Positions 1-10,805 of a DNA stretch of 64,000 bases are shown piece by piece. The notes under the pieces are model-generated. The model was not told the origin of the DNA. It searched no databases and worked only from the letters and a program-made list of their open reading frames with translations. The DNA comes from Megamerina dolium (Eukaryota > Arthropoda > Insecta > Diptera > Megamerinidae). The stretch is from positions 61,318,649 through 61,382,648 of the forward strand of contig OY978526.1 in assembly GCA_963854835.1 (NCBI GenBank), given 5' to 3'. Within the stretch, counting starts at the first letter, position 1. Each line of letters opens with the position of its first letter. Position numbers and translations under genes: made by a program.

Positions 1-233
1 CGAAATTCGAACAAAGCTGACACTCAGCTGTTTTTTGTTGTCACTTTTACCTTTCCTATTGTCAATATTGCATAAACATCAAACACAAAACTATCACGCA
101 GTTGAGAACTTTATTTTGACATTAGATCTAGAAGTTTTCTGCGCGACGAATTATTTTAATAAGTATTTCACAATCAATTTGAAATTGTGTAAGAAAAATC
201 TTAGCTTTGTGCACAAGTAACTAATCATAAAAA

Positions 234-899
234 ATGTCTTTAACTCGTGCTTCTCGTGTTTTGCAAGCACAACTGAAACGTGTCCAGAGTGTGCCAGTTG
301 CACTCTATCACGAAAATGTAAGTACTTAAACCGGCCAGTCAGCGCTTATACTATATAGCGTTGAAAATTGTTGTCGTTTGGTTTCAAGGTCACGCATTAT
401 ATGATTTATATTTTGTTTTGGCAGTGATTTAATCGGACTATCAATACATTTAATTATCTTGTTTTGAAGCTAATATTTATAAGAACGTATACATGTAAAA
501 TTTGACTATCTATTATTTCCCCAGGTGGTTGAGCACTATGAGAATCCACGTAATGTGGGCTCATTTGATAAGAAGGAAAATAATGTTGGCACAGGATTAG
601 TTGGTGCACCCGCATGTGGTGATGTAATGAAATTACAGATTAAAGTCGATGAGAATGGCAAAATTATCGATGCCAAATTTAAAACATTCGGCTGCGGTTC
701 GGCAATAGCCAGCAGCTCGTTGGCAACAGAATGGGTTAAGGGAAAAACTATTGACGAGGCTGGAAAATTGAAAAATACTGATATCGCTAAGGAATTATGT
801 CTACCGCCAGTAAAGTTGCATTGCTCTATGCTGGCTGAAGATGCCATCAAGGCTGCTTTAGCCGATTACAAAATCAAACAGCAGCAAACAGAAAAATAA
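234..899 (+). CDS. IscU: IscU, mitochondrial iron-sulfur cluster scaffold protein
   Basis: CDS joins 234-317 and 525-899 (152 aa). IscU is the scaffold on which the mitochondrial cysteine desulfurase, ferredoxin and frataxin build [2Fe-2S] clusters. Exon 1 (28 codons) encodes an Arg-rich, acid-poor N-terminus that looks like a mitochondrial presequence. The donor is AAT|GTAAGT and the acceptor CCCCAG|GTGGTT, and the join restores the family sequence HENVVEHYENPRNVG. The three conserved ligand cysteines are visible at about residues 59 (APACGDVMKL), 85 (FGCGSAIASS) and 128 (KLHCSMLAED), with the Asp after Cys59 and His127. The LPPVK motif recognised by the HSC20/HSP70 chaperones in this family is present just before HCS. 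Length matches metazoan ISCU. The ATG at 234 was chosen because it is in frame with a clean donor and gives a plausible presequence. Nothing looks damaged. Confidence 0.97.
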
Positions 900-1429
900 A
901 TTATTGATGGAAATATATATATGATGATTAAAATTAGGGTGTAGTTGAAATCATATTTTTTTTTAAATTGCTTTGAGCTTACCAACAATGCTTGTGCATA
1001 GAATTCTTCGAGTAAAATTTAAAATAATTGTTTATGAACCTCCATGCGATATTGCCTGTTTGTCAAAATTTTGTAAACGAAAAAAGGCGAAAAAAACATT
1101 TTTTAAATTATAAACATTTCAACGTATAGAGAAAAGAGTAAAAATTATTTTTTTTAATTTGTACTGTTAAGGCATACATATTGCTGGAAGGCTGGAATAA
1201 AGGTTTCCTTAAGGAATAAAAAAAAGGAAATAATTATATATTCGTTATATCTACTATACGTACGCATATTTATCTATTGTAAAGGAACTTGTAATTAAAA
1301 TAAATATATAACAAAGCAAATGACAAAAGAAGAAATTAAATTGCTATTCACACAACAAGTAAACATACAATAATTTATTTCATTTAAAAATTAGAATACA
1401 TGATAATGTTGGAAAAAATGTTGTTTTAT
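900..1429. other. 3' flanks of IscU and the Kazal gene
   Basis: AT-rich sequence between two convergent genes. AATAAA occurs at 895-900, overlapping the IscU stop, and again near 1196 and 1213; any of these could be its poly(A) signal. No further coding potential was seen. Confidence 0.5.
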
Positions 1430-2126
1430 TTAAGACAAACGAACGCTTACATTGCCGCCACATTCGCCTCTCGATTTGATTTCGTATGCTGAAATAAATT
1501 AGCACAAGATCAGAAACAATGGGTGTATTAGAATTTTAATATGAATAATTATACTTACGATCATCAGCATGTCCACAATTGAAGTTGGAAAACACGCAAT
1601 CGTTGCCGAATGTCAAGAGACGTTCCTTATTTCCATTTTTAGCACGAGCACATATCGGATCATAATTATCACCACAATCTCGAGAACATGTTGCAGCTGC
1701 TTGTTTCTTGTTGTTTGCAGGATTAGCCAAAACCACAGCGATTAGGCACAATACTGAAAGTGAATAAGTTTGAGTGTTCGTATGGTGTGAAACTATTAAA
1801 ACTCATAAAAGTCCTTTAAAATGATCATTAAATCACAAATACATTAATTCATTCTGGGGTGTTGTAAATAGAATTAATCTGTTCGGAGGTATTTGACCTG
1901 AAGACCAACGCAATATATGGCTAGCCCTGATTAGTTTTAATATGCACAATACTCAATACACAAATTATCTATTAGAACACAATCACATAATTTATAGGTT
2001 ATCACATATGGGGAAGTCTTTTTTAGATGATTCTAGTGAAAGCAGTCGATATTATATGTAAGTATGCATGAATAAGTTCGTATAATAACAATAATTACCC
2101 AGTGTAGCAGAGACGCTGAAGCGCAT
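1430..2126 (-). CDS. Small secreted Kazal-type serine protease inhibitor-like protein
   Basis: Three exons on the minus strand: 2099-2126, 1559-1753 and 1430-1488 (93 aa). Exon 1 is only 28 nt, too short for ORF finding; it was recovered because ATG...CTGG|GTAATT joins in phase to the acceptor at 1754-1756. The joined N-terminus, MRFSVSATLVLCLIAVVLA, is a classic cleavable signal peptide followed by NPANNKKQ. The mature part has six cysteines in Kazal order: CSRDC, DPIC, FGNDC, FNC and, in exon 3, RGEC. The last cysteine and the stop come from exon 3 (acceptor TTTCAG), so the exon 2 reading frame alone would miss them. Kazal domains usually inhibit serine proteases, though small fly members are also known as salivary or seminal proteins. 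The target is not predictable here. Confidence 0.88.
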
Positions 2127-3750
2127 TATGGAAATAACTTTAATTAAATTGAATGATTAATACACAAATGAATCGAATTGAATAGAAAAAACAAATCACA
2201 GAGAATAATTTCAAATCTCACTGATGAAATATGTAATATTGTGAACGTACAAAAACCAACTGAATTCTGTACGATCAAGTAAGCACTTTTATATAGCCAT
2301 ATTCATTGCCTCTTGCATTTGATCTGCCTTCACGTACTACAAATCTTTCAACAACACCATTGCCGATATAAAAAAGAAGAAGAACATATATACAATACGT
2401 AGTCCAGTCACAGTATATACGATTTGAAAAAAAAACTAAATTAAAACCATTATAAAACAACGAATTACATATGAAGGTAAATAGCAGGCGGAGTATAGGT
2501 GTATATATACGTTCATAGATGAGAGAGGGGAAAAACACAAATGTGCTGAAATGATGATGACCTGCCATAAATGCGATGATATGAGTGAGTGAATTGATGC
2601 CGGCTTTGAGCGTTCATTAATACGAATGTATAATGTAATCGTTATTGCTATAATTGTTGCTGTCTGCAGTATAGATGAAAACATTTTAAATGAGTTCAAT
2701 AGTATATACTCTAATTTTGTTCATCCCATAAGCAAATTTAAAATGAGATAATACAGTACATATTTATTTGTTTAGTTAGTTATAGAGAAATTAATGCAAA
2801 TATAAGCACTTGAATTTAGAGCATTTTAACCACGCAAACTTATAAAAAAAAAAGAAAAATAATATTTATCAGTTAGTAGTACAATTTTTTGTTTTGTTTG
2901 AATTGTCCTATTATTTAATTTGTTAATTGACAAAGCTTGCTCAATTTAAATTTGTGCATGCATTTGTTTACGAGATTTCTTTTGATTTAACTACCTATTT
3001 TGTTATTGTGTAGTACTTTAATCAAAAACCAGATTTATTTGTAACCATGAAATTAACCATTAAAAATACTATACACTTATTTCCGATAAATTCATTAATG
3101 ATTAATGTTTTAATTAAAGTTGTATTTATCATTTATACTCCTCTTCAAGTTGTTTATGGATTAAAAGTTGCCTTAATATTTTTTTGGCTCCCCTTACGGT
3201 TCTAACTGATTTTTGGTTGTGACACAAAGTATTGGTTTTACAAAGAATGTATTTAAATTGTAAAGAATACACATTTTGAGAACATATTAAGATTAACAAT
3301 TTTATAAAATCTTAATAAAAAGTAAAACTTTTCAGTCTTGGGGTTTTATTTCTTAAAATTCAGCTGTACATAATTATAAATTATAGTGACATTATGGGTC
3401 GTAGGCTTATAGACATAGCGCAACTTTCGTAATAAAGAGATGTAATTGAAAGTCTTCATTTTTTGAGATGTTATCATAAACTTAGTGACGAGATAAACTT
3501 CAGTCAAACCGAAAACCCAATCTGACAAAAATGGCGGAGATAGATAAATCTTCTATTAACCAACAATATAAATTAAAAAATAAAACTTTGATTGCCTTTC
3601 CCACAAACCTTACATTTTGAATTAATTCTCCTTATTATTAAAGGTGCGATCTAATTGTATACATATTTTAATTTTAATTTTAAATATATTGTGTAATATT
3701 TATTTTAATATATTTTTTTTAAATATTTTTATATATATTTTCTTTTGTCC
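2127..3750. other. Intergenic, no gene recognised
   Basis: Very AT-rich sequence upstream of the Kazal gene. Its promoter and any 5' UTR should begin just above 2126. The few open frames (for example 2275-2568 minus) have no family motif, and no tRNA-like fold was noticed. Confidence 0.5.
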
Positions 3751-3751
3751 C

Positions 3752-3985
3752 TTAAATCTCGTGCTGTATATTTGGTTGATTGCAGAATTCTTCTACTTCC
3801 TTGCTCATAATAACATAAGGAGTTATTTCAAGCATATCTTTGGGTGGTATGTTCCACATTTGGAGTTCGTCAATAAATTGTCGGGTCAGTGTGGACATCC
3901 TTCTGTTTGCCAATGCAGGATACTGCCACACTATGTGCGCCGCTGTGTCTGCGTCTTCCATGCATATTTAAATGTCTAAGTCGAA
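3752..3985 (-). mobile_element. 3' end fragment of a non-LTR retrotransposon ORF2
   Basis: A minus-strand frame reads MEDADTAAHIVWQYPALANR, the shape of the C-terminal region of jockey/I/R1-type LINE polyproteins, where a (C)xEDTAEH...CPAxxxxR motif follows RNase H. The usual Cys before P is replaced by Tyr and the upstream frame has a stop, so it is a short dead fragment. Clade not determined. Confidence 0.5.
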
Positions 3986-4501
3986 AGCAAAAAATGTGTA
4001 CCAACGATTACACAAAAATTAGTTACATCAGTTCAGGGTTAGTGCTGGTGATGGACGGTAATACAAATCTTATGTATTTTTGTTAACATTTCCTTGTGAT
4101 ATAAAATTGTATGCTGCAAATACAAAAAACAAATCTCAAGAGTCATTTATTTACTCATGATCAGATCAGCCGATTATTTTGTTTTCAAGCTTTTTTTTGT
4201 TTTGTAATATCTAATTTTATTGACTTTTTAGTAATCAAAATTAAAAGCTTTGTATCTAATTAATGCCCCTATTGCGGTTCACAACTTTTGTAACAGTTTG
4301 GTCGCCGTCGAGAAATTCATATTGCCGTTCTCAACTCGACTGGCGGCTGATTTTTTTGATTGTGTTCATTATTTTTGTGGTATTGCCGTTTGCAACTCTG
4401 TTTCAGTTTGGTCGACAAGCACGTTAAATATACACCACTGCTCATAAGCAGTTGTGTTTGCATCAGTTGCAGTTTACTTTAAACTAATAAAGCCAAAAAT
4501 A

Positions 4502-4641
4502 ATGGAGAGATCGTAAGTAATAATTAGCTTGGCTTCATATTGCAATTTCTCAACATTTTATACATTTTCAGAAGTTTAAAAATTACAACCAAAGCTCAAT
4601 TTGAGAGACTTGTTCAACTAATGGACCAGAATCCAAGCTAA
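4502..4641 (+). pseudogene. Truncated Myb/SANT-like ORF of the Harbinger derivative
   Basis: Exons 4502-4512 and 4572-4641 (ATGGAGAGATC|GTAAGT...TTTTCAG|AAG) encode 26 aa ending KAQFERLVQLMDQNPS and then TAA. This resembles the beginning of the trihelix/Myb-like accessory protein that Harbinger elements encode alongside transposase. The remainder has been deleted. Family assignment is by motif resemblance only. Confidence 0.55.
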
Positions 4642-4773
4642 CAAAGTAGACGTGAATCTAAGAAAATAAGATTTTTTTTTAAAATAATTTAAGTTATCTT
4701 CCATTTACCAAAAAAGACAAATGAATTTAAAAAATAAATAAGAGATAAATTTATTGAGCTTGGAAAGAACGCA

Positions 4774-5220
4774 TTATATTATTTCTGATACTCCTTGCAG
4801 CGTCTGTTTCGTCTCCAATACATCTAATACTTCTTTTAAAACAAGTGACATTGTAGATTGATCCACTCCTATATTGAAGTCATTGCCGCTGCTCTTCTGG
4901 TAGCTTCCATCAGCGAAAAATCTAAGAGCAGCACACAATTTCAATATTGGTGGTATAGATACGACACGCACAGATTTCTTGAAATGGTCTTTTACGTCAT
5001 CCAGCAAAAAGCAAAATGCCTCTTTGCTCAGTCGAAAATAGCTAATAAATCTATAAAAAAAATTATTATTTGCTTTTATTTATTTTGAACAATATTTATA
5101 CTTTTCGCTAGGTAGTTCAAGAGGGTTAGAGTCATCACGAATTTTTCTCCGTAAGCGTAGCAAATCAATTTTCGCGTCTTCGTTTTCATCTTCATAAAAC
5201 AAATCTACACTAATATCCAT
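4774..5220 (-). pseudogene. N-terminal fragment of HARBI1-like transposase (copy 1)
   Basis: Exon 1 (5102-5220) begins MDISVDLFYEDENEDAK; exon 2 (4774-5050) carries FRLSKEAFCFLLDDV, then KLCAALRFFADGSYQ and FNIGV..QSTMSLVLKEVLD. This is the N-terminal HTH-containing part of HARBI1-type transposases (LxAALRFLAxGSxQ...SxSTVSR). The frame ends at about 131 residues, where family members continue to 350-450 with the DDE nuclease, so no catalytic residue is present. The intron is clean (GTATAA...TATAG). Confidence 0.8.
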
Positions 5221-5446
5221 TTTAAATAATTTTCACAGCAAAACACAATTGTATATTTCCTTAATTTTTACTTTTAATCGACCACTTTTCTGTCATAAGT
5301 GATATTTTAAGCTGGTAACGCCATAACAATTTCAACCGAAAACAGTGGTGTACCACAATACCAAAAAATAGTTTGGTCTTGTTGAAGTCGGGTCGACTCT
5401 AAGACGACCAAACTGGGTTGAGTGGTGAACCGCAATAGGGGCATAA

Positions 5447-6055
5447 ATTAATTAAAGACCTATGTAATTGAATTTATATATCTGATGGTAGATACGAAAT
5501 TACAGCTAATTGTTCCTAGGCTGTCCTTTTTATGGAATCGATGCTGAATTTAATAATGCAAATACAAAAAAGAAGAGACGAACAAATTTTGATATAACAA
5601 TCTTCGTACCTTCTTTTTTGAATTTGACCACAAGCTCTTCAAAAACCACTCGAATTTACAAAGAACATGCTTGTTTTCTGGGAATAATAAGCCCCAAACA
5701 AAATCAAATCAAAATCTTCACAAGAAGCAAGAGAAGAATAATTTTTCTATATTCCTTTTTGTGAGACAAAAGACTCGATACAAAATAACTTCAAAATTGT
5801 CTCATGTATTATGTCAGTTGTCATTTATTTTGAATTAAATGCTAAATGGATTTTAGGGCTTTGACATCTAACATAATTAAAACCTGGGACCCAATTTAAG
5901 AGTTATTTTCTTTCAGAGATCGTTGCGGTTCTTAAATTCTCATAAAGGTAAAGGTAAGGTAAATATATACATCTTGTTATATATGAGTACGTTGTACTGA
6001 TCAAATACTCATTTAGGTACTCTGGCAAGTTTGCTTTTCTTACATTACAATATAC
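5447..6055. other. Intergenic, no gene recognised
   Basis: AT-rich sequence between two DNA transposons. The open frame at 5510-5764 (+) has no recognisable motif and a composition like its surroundings, so it is not called. Confidence 0.4.
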
Positions 6056-6058
6056 TTA

Positions 6059-6757
6059 TAGGCTAGACAGACGGCAGCCTTAATGCACATTAACTCATGC
6101 ATTTGCTTTATCCAAATGCACATTAACGCCATAATAAATGCACAAAATTTTCGTGCATTTAGCTGAATTTACTAATTTCGACATGGCAACTCCGTTAAAA
6201 ATTGGCATTTGGTTGCTATTGTGAATGGTGGTTTGCATTGACAGGAAGAAGAAGAAAAGAAATTGAAATAACGAAAAAAGCGCAAGAAGAGAAATAAGCT
6301 ATTTTTGTTACAATATATATGCAAATATGTATATTAACAAAACTATTTTTTTTTAGATGGCAGAAAACAAGCTTCGGAAAGTCTGGTGTACCAGCGATAA
6401 AATCAAATTGCTGGACTTGTGGGCTGAACGGGCCGGAGATTTGCGTCGCACCAGACGCAATCTGCATATATATACAGATATCTCAATCGCAATGACCGTG
6501 AAATTTACACCGAAGTTGCATTGTATTATTTTTTAATTTATTTAATAGCAATAGAATTTCTTCATTAAATTGCTGTTAATTTTCTAAAAATAGCAAAATC
6601 GCCAATAAAATTTTTCTTTTATACTTTTTAATTTGACTATTTTCAAAACTTCAAAATCAGATGTCTAAATGCACAAAGTTGTCGTCTGTCACCGTGAATT
6701 TCAAATGCGCATTTATGCTTTTTAATGCAAATTAATTTTGTTCATCTGTCTAGGCTA
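6059..6757 (+). mobile_element. 699-bp TIR element with Myb/SANT-like ORF, TTA target duplication
   Basis: Ends are TAGGCTAGACAGACG on the left and, reversed, TAGCCTAGACAGATG on the right. TTA flanks both sides (6056-6058, 6758-6760), as expected for PIF/Harbinger. Between them is a short Myb/SANT-like ORF and AT-rich DNA rich in TGCATTT/AAATGCA. No transposase is present. The terminal sequence is shared with the MITE at 10042-10565. Confidence 0.75.
6357..6536 (+). CDS. Short Myb/SANT-like DNA-binding domain ORF inside a transposon
   Basis: 59 aa starting at an ATG directly after a polypyrimidine-AG (possible 3' splice site). The sequence KVWCTSDKIKLLDLWAERA, then LRRTRRNLHIYTDIS, has the spaced aromatic residues of Myb/SANT-like or MADF-type domains, in which Trp starts helix 1 and a Y/W-x-x-I motif starts helix 2. 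The frame stops after the region of helix 2-3, so the protein is probably truncated by the internal deletion that formed the element. Confidence 0.5.
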   Translation: MAENKLRKVWCTSDKIKLLDLWAERAGDLRRTRRNLHIYTDISIAMTVKFTPKLHCIIF

Positions 6758-6798
6758 TTACTTACTTCCTTATGTGGCCATAACAACCGAATATCGAT

Positions 6799-7110
6799 TT
6801 AGGCCGAATATAACATGCTTCGCCAGCCATCTCTGTTCTTCGCTAGCTGGCGCCAGTTAGAAATTCCAAGCGCCGTCAGGCTCTCCAGTACTTGGTCTTT
6901 CCACTGGAGGGTAGGTCTTCCTCTTCTGCGTCGTTCTCCAGCGGTTTCCGAATATAACACCTTCTTAGCTGGAGCGTGTTCTTCCATTCGCTCGACATAA
7001 CTTAGCCAGCGCAGCCGCTGGAGTTTGATGCGCTTTACTATGTCAATATCGGCATAGAGCTCGTACAGCTCATGGTTGTACCTGAGCGCCAAGGAAGCCA
7101 TCGAAGTTGC
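6799..7110 (-). mobile_element. C-terminal fragment of a non-LTR retrotransposon ORF2
   Basis: The minus frame reads ELYADIDIVKRIKLQRLRWL, then RRRRGRPTLQWKDQVLESL and WRQLAKNRDGWRS, ending in TAG at 6799. This matches the conserved tail of many insect LINE reverse transcriptases (IxxxRLRWxGHVxRM...GRPxxRWxDxVexDL...A.DRxxWR). Only about 100 residues are left; RT and endonuclease are missing. Confidence 0.75.
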
Positions 7111-7189
7111 TGATGAAGCTATCAGAATCAACGCCGCCGCTGGTTTCAATTATGTAATTTTATATCCAATGACAAAGATGTTCAATGAA

Positions 7190-9610
7190 AGTTAAATGGT
7201 GAAAATGATGCTGTCAACTTAGTGGTCGTCAAAATGGAACGCCAATCAACAACAGAAAAAGTTCTTGGTATGTATTGGAATACCGTTAACGATGGGCTAG
7301 ATTTCACTTTCAGTTTCATAAAATTGCTCGTGATGTACTCAATGGTACGCGTATTCCAACCAAACGAGAGCTGTTGGGTATAACCATGTCCATGTACGAT
7401 CCTTTTGGCCTTTTGGCAAACATCACCATATGCTTGAAATTATTGGTTCAATCTTTGTGGAAGTTGCATGTGGACTGGGATGAAGCCGTTCCTCAGCCGC
7501 TAGCTGAGCGATGGTTAACGTGGTGGTTCAATTTTCAATCTGTGAAACTTTTTACTGTGCCATGTTGTTATTCTGCAATCTTACCTGTCGCCGATGAGAT
7601 ACAGCTGCATATCTTCGTTGACGCTAGTTCTTGCGCTTATGCTGCTGCCGCGTATCTCTGTGTAAGAAAGGGAGATAAAATCGACGTTACATTGGTATGC
7701 GCGAAATCTAGATGTGCCTCATTGAAGGGTATGATGATACCACGCTTGGAATTACAAGCAGCCGTTTTGGGTTGCCGTCTGAAAGAGTCACTTGTATGCT
7801 GCCATGATTTCCGCGTGACCAGTACGACGTTTTGGAGTGATTCCAAAACAGCCATTCTTTGGATTCTTTCCACAAGCCGAGACTACAAGCAGTTTGTCGC
7901 GTATCGTATAGCCGACATTTTAAGCGTTACATCAGCAGATCAATGGCCCTGGATTCCAACAACGTTAAATGTCGCAGATGAGGCCACGCGATTTCGTACA
8001 TCGTTCAGATGTGATCAAACGTCAAGATGGTTGGTTGGTCCAGATTTTCTGCATAAAGACTCAACGCAGTGGCCGCAAGAGATACCAGAGCTGCCGTCTA
8101 ATGACTGTGCTACTGAGGAGATGGTGAAGCGTGTCACAATTCTAGCTAAAACAGTGGAGTATCCAATAAATTTTACTAATTATTCATCTTTTTTGAAGAT
8201 CAAGAGAGTCGTAGCGTGGATTTTACGCTATCTTCACAACATCAAGCCTGGTATACGTCGAGAGGGTGAACTGAATGTCATGGAGCTTGTTGATGCCGAA
8301 AAAATAATTCTTCGCAGGGTGCAATTTGAGTCATTTGCTGGCGAAATCAACGTGATCAAACAGAAGGGGTTTCGGCCAAAATCAAACTATCTGAAACTCT
8401 TATTGAAAGTGAATGGTAGAATCGACGCCACCTACTGTCTGCCAATCACCGCTTGTCGTCCGGTGATTCTATCTGAGAATCATTATGTAACATGCCTTAT
8501 TGTGAGGTATTATCATTGCCAGCTACATCATCAAAACGATCAACTAACAATCAACGAGATACGTCAACAATATTGGGTTCCTCGCGCTCGAGTCTTGCTC
8601 AAATCCGTTAAGAGGGAATGCTAAGTGTGCATATATAACAACGCCAAACCAGCCGTACCGCTTATGGGACAATTACCAGCAGATCGTCTCACGCCATATG
8701 TTCGCCCGTTTTCCTATGCTGGAGTTGATTACTGTGGTCCATTTTTTGTCGCAATTGGTCGAAGAAGAGAGAAGAGATGGGTCGCGTTATTCACCTGCCT
8801 CACAACGCGAGCGGTTCATTTAGAAATTGCTCAGGAACTATGAACTGACGCCTTTATTTTGTGTTTGCGAAACTTCGTTAACCGTCGAGGAGTGCCAATA
8901 AAGGTCCGAAGCGACAACGCCACAAATTTTGTGGGTGCACAGAAGGTACTCAAAGAGGAAAAACGAATATTCGACTTTAGTCGTATCGAAGGTGAAATGG
9001 CACGCCGTAGCATTCAGTGGGTATTCAATTGCCCTGCTAATCCGTCAGCAGGAGGCTGTTGGGAGCGCCTCATACAATGCGTCAAGCGTTTATTACAGCG
9101 TGTGTAAAAGAAGAAGCACCACGGTTGGAAACGTTTCATAGCGTCCTTATAGAAGCAGAAAACATAATAAATAGTCGCCCACTGACAGAGATACCCATAA
9201 CACCGCAAGATGAGGAGCCATTGACACCCAATCATTTCTTGTTGGGGTGCCTTAATTCTACTTAAACGCCTAGCCCAACCGAGGAACGAGTGTGTGTTCG
9301 CAAACAATGGCGAATTGCCCAAAACTTGAAGGATTGACTGTGGAAAAGATGGACGATCGAGTACTTGCCTCAACTTCTGCGACGCTAAAAATGGAGAAAT
9401 GAGACAGTTCCGTTAAACCGGGACAGTTAGTAATAGTGTGTGATCATACTCGCCCAAGAAGCCAATGGGAACGAGGAAGAGTGACCGAGTTTAGGAGTGC
9501 CAAGGTTCGCACGATTTCCGGTCTGCTACACCGACCTGCAAGTAAGCAAGCCGCTTTGACTGTATATGAATCCTCCAGAGAATTCACCGGGGAGTGGGAT
9601 GTCGATTAAC
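7190..9610 (+). mobile_element. Decayed BEL/Pao LTR retrotransposon, 3' half of pol
   Basis: After a frameshift near 7330 the frame reads RIPTKRELLGITMSMYDPFG, the BEL/Pao RT thumb. RNase H follows (IFVDASSCAYAAAAY, PRLELQAAVLG, FWSDSKTAILWI). The integrase has its acidic triad in context: VDYCGPFF, VRSDNATNFVGA and GGCWERLIQCVK. The DUF5641-type C-terminus (SQWERGRVTEF) runs to about 9600. It is dead: stops at 8622-8624 and 8841-8843, a frameshift near 9105, and further stops after 9262. Gag, protease and most of RT are absent on the left. No LTR pair was found, although sequence from about 9616 could be LTR remains. Confidence 0.85.
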
Positions 9611-9794
9611 AACACTGTAAACCACGAGGCTGATATTCACCACAACTCTTTCTTTGATTATTTATTTGCGGTCATTCCATTCTACGACGGCAAGCGAGAC
9701 GGTCGAACATCAATATTAAAACAACACAAGTCAAGTCAAATAAATTAATAGTCAAGTAAAAAGAAGTTAAAGTCAATTTAAGTTTTCATTTACT

Positions 9795-10620
9795 AAAAGC
9801 CGTCAAATTACAATCACCTCAAATGGTCCCTCATATGGTTCTTGTAACCCAATTTTCTTCCTGTCAACTCTTATAAAGACAAATTTGTAACTATATAAAT
9901 CTGTTGGAACAAATACTGGTGAATCCTTATGATGTGATATATTTGAACGACTATTACGAAAATTTCCCTTCAATCTTGCTAATGTATCAGTTGGATCAAA
10001 ATTTTTTTCTGTTTCAACAACTAACTGACATGGTAGTCTTATAGCCTAATTCCGGATTACCGGCGCACTTAATCCGAATAAAATAATAACCTGACAGACG
10101 GCAGTATTGCGGATTAACTAAACGGCTGATTGCTGTATTATTAGGTCTGTCCACTTACATTACTATCACTCAATTTCAATTTCTCAATTTCTGTCATCTA
10201 TCACTCTCGATATGAGAAAATCTACAAGAAGTACGTGAACTGAAAACTATCAGAAACTTGTAAATTGACATTCACCGTTCGTAATTGACAGCTGGATTTA
10301 TTTGTTCGCCAACACTTTTCATGTTGAAAACTGTAAACAATTGTTGAAAGTTTTTTGTTAGCGAACACACCTAATATTTTGTAAAATGGATGGAGAAAAA
10401 TTCACAATAGACAATTTTCAGCAGTGTTGCCATCGCAAATTGCCCTAATCCTCTCTTATTTTGAGAATTAACTCATAGAGTTTATGCGGATTAGCTGCAG
10501 TTAATGCCCGAGTTAATTCGAATTAACTCGGTAATCCGGAATTAGGCTGCCGTCTGTCTAGGCTATAAAAGTATCATAGGTAACTCATCGTACCATTTAA
10601 CGTTATTATCTTTGTTGTAG
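9795..10620 (-). mobile_element. Ty3/Gypsy pol (integrase C-terminus) fragment split by a MITE
   Basis: The minus strand at 10566-10620 reads NVKWYDELPMILL. After the MITE, 9795-10041 reads RLPCQLVVETEKNFDPTDTL and later FVFIRVDRKKIGLQEPYEGP. WxDELPxxLLxxR...LRLPxxxV and VxVRxDxxKxxLxxPYxGPFxV are the standard integrase/GPF-GPY module of Ty3/Gypsy elements. Some residues between the two parts are missing. It is a different family from the elements at 12.3 and 24.7 kb. Confidence 0.65.
10042..10565. mobile_element. 524-bp MITE inserted in the Ty3/Gypsy fragment
   Basis: The right end, reversed, reads TAGCCTAGACAGACGGCAGC followed by CTAATTCCGGATTACCG. The left end has TAGCCT directly joined to AATTCCGGATTACCG, as if the ACAGACGG stretch were lost. 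The outer motif equals that of the 6059-6757 element. Flanks are TTA on the left and TAA on the right, so the target duplication is imperfect. No coding frame of note. Confidence 0.65.
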
Positions 10621-10805
10621 TTGTAGTGTTATATTATTATTATATTATTGTACAGGTACAATTGACATATATTCTGGAGACCTTAGTGTATTACAAAATA
10701 AATATGTATACTACTAAATTAATTAATATTCAAAAATTTTCTTACAATATGACAGGTATCGATAATTATTATTTTCTCTTAAACCTAGCTTACTATTGTC
10801 TGTCT

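Larger units (their letters stand above)
4264..5443 (-). mobile_element. PIF/Harbinger derivative, copy 1, 1180 bp with TIRs and TAA target duplication
   Basis: Both ends carry the inverted repeat TGCCCCTATTGCGGTTCAC, with TAA directly repeated on each side (4261-4263 and 5444-5446). A 3-bp TWA duplication is the hallmark of PIF/Harbinger. Inside are two convergent, spliced but truncated reading frames: the N-terminal part of a HARBI1-like transposase (minus) and the start of a Myb/SANT-like protein (plus). The same deletion structure recurs in the two copies at 34464-36826, so this is an amplified non-autonomous family and not a one-off broken element. Orientation is given by the transposase fragment. 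Confidence 0.9.

Noticed and set aside
2275..2699. Two overlapping minus ORFs (97 and 87 aa)
   Set aside because: No motif, overlapping frames in AT-rich DNA, and no splice or start context.
5510..5764. 84-aa plus-strand ORF
   Set aside because: Lys/Thr/Phe-rich composition of AT-rich DNA with no homology I can recognise.
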